DNA of 11,387 nt from Chitinophagaceae bacterium (GTDB lineage Bacteria > Bacteroidota > Bacteroidia > Chitinophagales > Chitinophagaceae): assembly GCA_947461645.1 (NCBI GenBank), contig CANHMN010000033.1, forward strand, positions 1-11,387, given 5' to 3'. The notes below the pieces were generated by a model. It ran no database searches. It was not told the DNA's origin and worked only from the letters and a program-made list of their open reading frames with translations. Shown here piece after piece: positions 7,216-11,387 of this stretch (position 1 is its first letter; each line of letters begins with the position of its first letter). The position numbers and the translations under genes are program-made.

Positions 7216-7253
7216 TTGTGCCTAACTTGAATTAACTTCGCCTCTTAATTTTG
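7216..7253 (+). promoter_or_regulatory. Probable yidC promoter region with several -7-like boxes
   Basis: Three TAnnTT boxes lie close together: TAACTTGA (7223-7230), TAACTTCG (7233-7240) and TAATTTTG (7246-7253). The second is identical to the rplY box, but the nearest upstream TTG (7216-7218) gives a 14-base spacer, shorter than usual. The third fits TAnnTTTG perfectly, with a TTG at 7227-7229 and a 16-base spacer, but it ends only four bases before the ATG and would give an almost leaderless transcript. Which box is used cannot be decided from sequence. Confidence 0.4.
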
Positions 7254-7257
7254 AATT

Positions 7258-9102
7258 ATGGGAATGGATAAAAATACCATCATTGGTTTTGTATTGATAG
7301 GAGCTCTTCTGATTGCCATGTTTGCCATCAACAGCAAAAACAGACTGGCCTACGAAGCTGAACAGAAAAGAGTAGCTGATTCCATTGCGAAAAATGCGCC
7401 GAAGCCCCAAGCCAAAGATGTTGCTAAGGCAACAGGGATAACATCCAAAGGAAATGATTCTGCTAAACTGGGAAGCTTTGCCCAAGAAGCCTTGCCAAAA
7501 TCCATTTCTATTTTGGAAAACGATGTAATGGAAATCTCATTTTCCAACAAAGGTGCCAAACCAGAGACCATTAAACTTAAAAAATACAAAACCCATGAAG
7601 GAAAGCCGATTGTTTTGGATTCTTCTGCCTTCCATCATTTCAATTACAACTTCAATGTAGGAGTAAACCAAACTGCAGAAATCATTGATTTGATGTTTGC
7701 CCCTCAAACAGTAATAAAAAACAATGACGGCACACAAACGATTTCTTTCCTTGCTTCAGATTCTTTGGGAAAGAAAATCAAGCACCTATTTACATTGAAG
7801 CCAAACGATTACCTGTTGGATTTTTCAATCGAAATAGATGGCGCCAATCAATTGTTCTCTCAGCGTGCACTTAATTTTTCCTGGCAAACTGAAGCCTTGC
7901 CAATAGAGAAAGATAAAGCTTACGAACAAACGCAAACTAACGTCTGTTTTCTCGAAAATGGAGATTACGATTTTGAATACATCAGTAGCTCCGGATCAAA
8001 GACGTTCAAACAAAATTTGAATTGGCTGGCTTTAAAGCAGCAATTTTTTGTAAGCGGGATTGTCGCCAAAAGCAAAATGGATAATGTAAATGTGGGTTGG
8101 ACTTTACCCAACGAACAAAGCAAAGATAATTACCTGGCTAGAGTTTCCACTACCGGACAGATTCCATTTGAGGGCATATCGGATCACCAGAACATAGCCC
8201 TGCAATTTTACTTTGGCCCGAGTGATTACAATATCCTTAAAAAATACAATTCCCAATTGGAAAACATAGTTCCATTGGGATCTGGGATTTTTGCTTTTGT
8301 GAAATACATCAATAGGCATTTTCTTTTGCCCGTTTTCGATTTCTTGCAAAAGAATGTGGCTAGTATGGGTATCGTTATTTTGCTTCTTACGCTTTTGATT
8401 CGATTGATTACTTCGCCTATTTTGTATAAGAGCTACCTCAGTGGTGCCAAGATGAAAGTGCTTAAGCCAGAGGTAGATGCATTGAGAGAAAAGTACAAGG
8501 ATGACCAGCAGACTTTCGGTATGGAACAAATGAAACTTTGGAAAAGTGCAGGAGTGAATCCTTTAGGAGGATGCTTGCCGGCTTTGTTACAGATTCCTAT
8601 ATTCATGTCTCTGTATTATTTCTTCCAATCCAATATTGATTTAAGAGGGAAAGGATTTTTGTGGGCAGCTGATTTGGCCTCTTATGACTCTATTGCCAAA
8701 CTGCCGTTTAACATTCCGTTTTATGGCGATCATGTTTCCTTGTTTACATTGACTGCTGTAGTTACCAGTTTGTTGATTTCATTGTACGGAATGAGCAACA
8801 TGCAAGACAACAGCAATCCAATGATGAAATACATGCCATTTATTTTCCCTGTTCTCTTGTTAGGCGTGTTCAATAAATTGCCTGCTGCCTTGACTTGGTA
8901 TTATACTATCTCGAATTTTATAACCTTGTTGCTTCAGTTTATCATACAGAAATACATCATTGACCATAACAAAATCATGTTGGAAATCGCAGAGAATAGA
9001 AAAAAGCCTGTTAAGAAATCAAAGATGCAGGAGCGTATTGAGGCTATGCAAGAAAGCCAGCGTAAACTCAAAGAACTCAAAGACAAATCAGGGAAAAGTT
9101 AA
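7258..9102 (+). CDS. yidC: Membrane protein insertase YidC
   Basis: YidC inserts and folds inner-membrane proteins, alone or with SecYEG. The 614-residue protein has the Gram-negative layout. TM1 is at about 7-25 (IIGFVLIGALLIAMF). A large periplasmic beta-sandwich domain runs from about 80 to 345. The conserved five-helix Oxa1 core follows, with TM2 at about 368-388 carrying the functional arginine R382 (LLIRLITSP). A cytoplasmic hairpin contains KMKVLKPEVDALREKY. VNPLGGCLPALLQIPIF at 433-449 leads into TM3, and the last helices lie at about 493-510 and 525-565. The tail (571-614) is highly charged and Lys-rich, like C-tails that contact the ribosome in some YidC/Oxa1 proteins. A second in-frame ATG at 7264 gives MDKNTI, which looks like the usual family start and may be the true one. 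The gene is flanked by its own promoter region and a strong terminator. In many Bacteroidota pyrG precedes yidC, but here rplY does. Confidence 0.97.
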   Translation: MGMDKNTIIGFVLIGALLIAMFAINSKNRLAYEAEQKRVADSIAKNAPKPQAKDVAKATGITSKGNDSAKLGSFAQEALPKSISILENDVMEISFSNKGAKPETIKLKKYKTHEGKPIVLDSSAFHHFNYNFNVGVNQTAEIIDLMFAPQTVIKNNDGTQTISFLASDSLGKKIKHLFTLKPNDYLLDFSIEIDGANQLFSQRALNFSWQTEALPIEKDKAYEQTQTNVCFLENGDYDFEYISSSGSKTFKQNLNWLALKQQFFVSGIVAKSKMDNVNVGWTLPNEQSKDNYLARVSTTGQIPFEGISDHQNIALQFYFGPSDYNILKKYNSQLENIVPLGSGIFAFVKYINRHFLLPVFDFLQKNVASMGIVILLLTLLIRLITSPILYKSYLSGAKMKVLKPEVDALREKYKDDQQTFGMEQMKLWKSAGVNPLGGCLPALLQIPIFMSLYYFFQSNIDLRGKGFLWAADLASYDSIAKLPFNIPFYGDHVSLFTLTAVVTSLLISLYGMSNMQDNSNPMMKYMPFIFPVLLLGVFNKLPAALTWYYTISNFITLLLQFIIQKYIIDHNKIMLEIAENRKKPVKKSKMQERIEAMQESQRKLKELKDKSGKS

Positions 9103-9130
9103 TTGCTGAAGCTATTTGTTAATGATATCT

Positions 9131-9165
9131 AAAACCTGCTTTATACTGAAAAGCAGGTTTTTTTT
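9131..9165 (+). terminator. Intrinsic terminator of yidC
   Basis: AAAACCTGCTTT (9131-9142) pairs with AAAGCAGGTTTT (9150-9161) around a seven-base loop and is followed by an uninterrupted run of eight T (9158-9165). It starts 28 bases after the yidC stop and is the strongest terminator in the window. Confidence 0.93.
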
Positions 9166-9211
9166 CGTGTAAAATAATTGGAAAGAAGCTTAACTTTAAA
9201 AAAACATACCC

Positions 9212-9895
9212 ATGAACAAATTAAAACCACTTCTTTATTTTGTTTTTCTTTTTGCGGTAGCAACTCTATCCAAATTTACATTTGCGCAAAAAAACATTAA
9301 CGATGTTTCATTGGTCTATTCTCTTTCCTATTTAAAGAATGACGTTGGTGGTCGTAATCTTGAAAACAACTCCGTTGGAGAAATTAAACTCTCGATTAAG
9401 GCTAAACAAAGTAAGTGCGAAACGATTTACAAATCGGGTAAAGAAACTACTTATTTCAATCAGGAAAGCAACAAAGGAGTAGTATTGAAAGAATTTATGG
9501 GGCAGGAATTGTTGGTTTTGTTAACAGCAGAAAACTGGATGGAAAAAAATGCAGCTTTTCAAAATGCTCAATTCACCATCACAGATTTCAAGCAAAATAT
9601 TAATGGCGTTCCCTGTAAACAAGCCATTGCAGAAATATCAGGGGGAAGGATTGTTGTGTACCTTAATCCGCAAATAATCATAACAAACACAAAATACGAT
9701 TTGGCATTTCCGGGTGTTCAAGGCTTGCCTGTGAAAATAGAATGGTATGGCGCTGCGAATGGAAAAGCATCAATGGCATTTGAATTGAAGCAAATAGATT
9801 ATGAGAATATACCGCAATCTAAATTCGAATTTCCCTCTGCAGAAAAATACAGGACACTAAGTTTTGAAGAAGCAAAAAAATCAGGAAAGTTATAG
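9212..9895 (+). CDS. Secreted protein of unknown function (GLPGLI/DUF4412-like appearance)
   Basis: This is a 227-residue protein with a clear type I signal peptide: a basic N-region (NKLK), a hydrophobic core at 7-18 and a likely cut after A25 (FTFA, then QKN). The mature part is predicted to be mostly beta strands, with the layout of small periplasmic proteins common in Bacteroidota. It has an early strand pair ending in KETTYFNQES, then VVLKEFMGQELLVLL, a central NGVPCKQA, and FPGVQGLPVKIEW at about 166-178, which recalls GLPGLI or DUF4412-type families. The end, EKYRTLSFEEAKK, also fits such proteins. C69 and C135 are the only mature cysteines and could form a disulfide. A TAACTTTA box at 9191-9198 might be a -7 element, but it lacks a well-spaced TTG. 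The gene follows the yidC terminator and converges with the next gene. The family assignment is uncertain. Confidence 0.85.
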   Translation: MNKLKPLLYFVFLFAVATLSKFTFAQKNINDVSLVYSLSYLKNDVGGRNLENNSVGEIKLSIKAKQSKCETIYKSGKETTYFNQESNKGVVLKEFMGQELLVLLTAENWMEKNAAFQNAQFTITDFKQNINGVPCKQAIAEISGGRIVVYLNPQIIITNTKYDLAFPGVQGLPVKIEWYGAANGKASMAFELKQIDYENIPQSKFEFPSAEKYRTLSFEEAKKSGKL

Positions 9896-9907
9896 TGTAA
9901 CAACAGC

Positions 9908-9928
9908 AATAATTCTTGAAATTATTTT
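9908..9928 (+). terminator. Weak AT-only hairpin between convergent genes
   Basis: AATAATT (9908-9914) and AATTATT (9920-9926) pair around a five-base loop, followed by TT. An outer GC pair could close with a two-base bulge. It begins 13 bases after the secreted-protein stop and overlaps the stop codon of the gene on the other strand. The stem is weak, so a terminator role is only a guess. Confidence 0.25.
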
Positions 9929-10278
9929 GCAGGCTTAAAAATTAATTTCATTCCGGAGTAGCCTTGTGTAAGCTCAGGAACAATTAATTTTTGACTTCCT
10001 TTCAAGATGTAGAAAGTGTTGCCCTTTTGATACGCTTTCAATGTAAAGCCAGAGATAGTACGATTTGAAACAGATACATCAGGCAGAAGAATAGATTTGT
10101 ATTTCATGCCAGAAGTCAAATCACAATTGATGGTGTTTTTGAAGGAGATGTTGGAGCCAATTTCAAAATTGATGTTTCTTTTTGACTTGTTTCTTAAACC
10201 TCTGTCGGCAAAGGAATAAAACAACATGGTCGTCAAACCAGCTGCAAGTATAAAAGAATATTTTAGAAACGGCCTCAT
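9922..10278 (-). CDS. Small secreted or membrane-anchored protein of unknown function
   Basis: This is a 118-residue protein that I do not recognise. It starts with MRPFLKYS and a hydrophobic stretch at about 8-21, then YSFAD, so it has either a signal peptide cut after A24 or an N-terminal membrane anchor. The mature part is very basic (NKSKRN at 30-35, and KPAK at the end), Ser/Asn-rich, and has short alternating stretches that suggest beta strands, such as SGFTLKAY, NTFYILKGSQKLIVPEL and GMKLIFK. There is one mature cysteine (C52). Reality is supported by the signal-like N-terminus, the lack of overlap with other genes and a near-consensus promoter just upstream. It converges with the 227-residue secreted protein and is divergent from the TPR gene. 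Confidence 0.75.
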   Translation of the reverse strand: MRPFLKYSFILAAGLTTMLFYSFADRGLRNKSKRNINFEIGSNISFKNTINCDLTSGMKYKSILLPDVSVSNRTISGFTLKAYQKGNTFYILKGSQKLIVPELTQGYSGMKLIFKPAK

Positions 10279-10297
10279 TTCATTTCGTTTGTATAAC

Positions 10298-10329
10298 CAA
10301 ATATAAACGATTCCATTTCAAAAAACAAA
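10298..10329 (-). promoter_or_regulatory. Near-consensus Bacteroidota promoter for the 118-residue protein gene
   Basis: On the minus strand TTTG (complement of 10326-10329), a 20-base spacer and TATATTTG (complement of 10298-10305) match TTTG/TAnnTTTG in full. The box ends 19 bases before the ATG at 10278, leaving room for a short leader. It is the best promoter match in the window. No equally good promoter was found for the divergent TPR gene in the same 128-base gap. Confidence 0.65.
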
Positions 10330-10406
10330 CATTCTTTTACATATAGGTAAATAATATATGAAAATGCCTTTTTTTTGGCTTAAATTACAACAATTAAATT
10401 CTTCAA

Positions 10407-11387
10407 ATGGGCAGTAATCCTTTCAGGCAGGATCGCGGTGAATTTTCTGAACTTATTCAGAATTACCTCAAATTCAAAGCAGGTTTGAGCGCCTTTTTTA
10501 TTGATGAAGAAGGGTTTGAACGAATTATAGACTACTATAACGAAAAAGAATCATTCCAGGAAGCTTTTGAAGCCGCCGAGTTTGGTTGCGCCCAGTTTCC
10601 TTATTCATCTTCATTGCTCGTTAAAAAAGCAGATGTACTGGTTTCACTTCGAAGGTATGAGGAGTCTTTATCCGTATTGGATTTTGCCGGACTTTTTGAT
10701 GGTACAGATGGGCTGGCGTACATCATTCGTACTGAGGCTTTGTTGGGATTGGATAGAACAGAAGAGGCATTTTTGCTTTTTGAAGTGATATGTGACACTT
10801 TTGATGGGGAAGAATTAATCGAGGTCTTGTTTGAAGTCATGGATGTGTATGACGATTACGAGCATTATGACAAAGTCTTTGATGCTTTGAATATCATACT
10901 GAAATTGGAGCCCAACAATGAAGAAGCTTTATACAAAATTTGTTTCTGGACAGATTACACGGGAAGAAACGAAGAAAGCATAATTCTTCATCAACAATTA
11001 ATTGAAGACAACCCATTTGCTGAGCTTGCTTGGTTCAACCTGGGAGCTGCATACCAGGGAATCAAACTCTATGAAAAGGCCATTGATGCCTACCAATACG
11101 CTGTTGCCATAGAGGAGAAATTTGATTATGCATATCGCAACATGGGCGACGCTTACATCAAGCTCAGGAAATACAAAGAGGCTATAGAGGTATTGGAAAA
11201 AGTCACCCAATTGTCTAGGCCCGAATCCATCATTTTTGAGGCTATAGGACATTGCTTTGATAAATTAAAAAATTACAGTCAGGCCAGATTAAATTACAGA
11301 AAAGCGCTGCACCTAAACCAGGAAGACAGTCAGTTGCACTATAAAATTGGTTGTACTTACATGGGTGAAGAAAATTGGACCAATGCC
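10407..11387 (+). CDS. Tetratricopeptide-repeat protein (3' partial)
   Basis: The frame is open for 327 codons from the ATG at 10407 to the window end. An in-frame TAA at 10395-10397 makes this the first possible start. No signal peptide or membrane segment is visible, so the protein is probably cytoplasmic. Three consecutive 34-residue TPR units are clear at 205-238, 239-272 and 273-306, with the usual W/Y-LG/A-Y and Y-AI-Y-A spacing (for example NLGAAYQ and YEKAIDAY). A fourth starts at 307 and is cut. Residues of about 45-200 look like more degenerate TPR helices (for example YEESLSVLDFAG and LKLEPNNEEAL). The first 200 residues are strongly acidic. TPR arrays bind partner proteins, but no partner is evident here. 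Similar long TPR proteins are common in Bacteroidota, usually without known function. Confidence 0.9.
   Translation, partial: MGSNPFRQDRGEFSELIQNYLKFKAGLSAFFIDEEGFERIIDYYNEKESFQEAFEAAEFGCAQFPYSSSLLVKKADVLVSLRRYEESLSVLDFAGLFDGTDGLAYIIRTEALLGLDRTEEAFLLFEVICDTFDGEELIEVLFEVMDVYDDYEHYDKVFDALNIILKLEPNNEEALYKICFWTDYTGRNEESIILHQQLIEDNPFAELAWFNLGAAYQGIKLYEKAIDAYQYAVAIEEKFDYAYRNMGDAYIKLRKYKEAIEVLEKVTQLSRPESIIFEAIGHCFDKLKNYSQARLNYRKALHLNQEDSQLHYKIGCTYMGEENWTNA

Noticed and set aside
8104..8529. Antisense open frame of 141 codons within yidC
   Set aside because: It is fully covered by the conserved yidC coding sequence, has no family resemblance or promoter, and its composition is what an antisense frame would give.
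7107..9165. Similar GCAGG arms in the rplY and yidC terminators, considered as a dispersed repeat
   Set aside because: The similarity covers only seven to eight bases of the stems, with different loops and flanks, so chance is the simpler explanation.
10567..10840. Short open frames on both strands inside the TPR gene
   Set aside because: The TPR reading frame is continuous and has clear repeats; these are shadows in other frames.
1..11387. CRISPR array, insertion sequence, tRNA or rRNA genes
   Set aside because: I saw no regularly spaced repeats, transposase-like protein, terminal inverted repeats or tRNA-like cloverleaf.

Overview
The window looks like chromosomal DNA of a member of the Bacteroidota. 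The evidence is an AT-rich base composition, a SusC/SusD outer-membrane pair, lipoproteins with acidic residues after the lipobox cysteine, a lack of Shine-Dalgarno sequences before most starts, and promoter-like sites of the Bacteroidota form (TTTG or TTG, a spacer of about 20, then TAnnTTTG). The class or genus cannot be fixed by eye. I see no mobile element, CRISPR array, tRNA or rRNA, and no gene-free stretch longer than 300 bases.

Left part (1-4161): the 3' end of a nutrient-uptake operon. It holds the C-terminal barrel of a SusC/RagA-type TonB-dependent transporter (cut by the window edge), a SusD_2-type lipoprotein, and a DUF1735/DUF4361-type surface lipoprotein. A hairpin terminator closes it. 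Together these would capture a ligand at the cell surface and pass it through the outer membrane. No hydrolase or other enzyme is visible, so the substrate is unknown. The third gene carries a run of seven G near its 3' end.

Middle part (4198-9165): housekeeping and conserved genes. A small DUF3467 protein gene runs toward a convergent radC-family gene. radC is divergent from prs (PRPP synthase) across a 73-base gap that seems to hold two interleaved promoters. rplY (ribosomal protein L25/Ctc) and yidC (inner-membrane insertase) follow, each with its own terminator and a TAACTTCG -7-like box, so they look like separate transcription units rather than one operon.

Right part (9212-11387): three poorly characterised genes. 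They are a secreted 227-residue protein, a convergent 118-residue secreted or membrane-anchored protein with a near-ideal Bacteroidota promoter, and, divergent from the latter, a tetratricopeptide-repeat protein that runs off the right edge.

Most of the window is ordinary. I do not see a clear new multi-gene system. The points most worth a second look are the G7 tract in the surface lipoprotein gene, the shared TAAYTTCG promoter variant, the enzyme-free Sus-like locus, and the small unknown secreted proteins.
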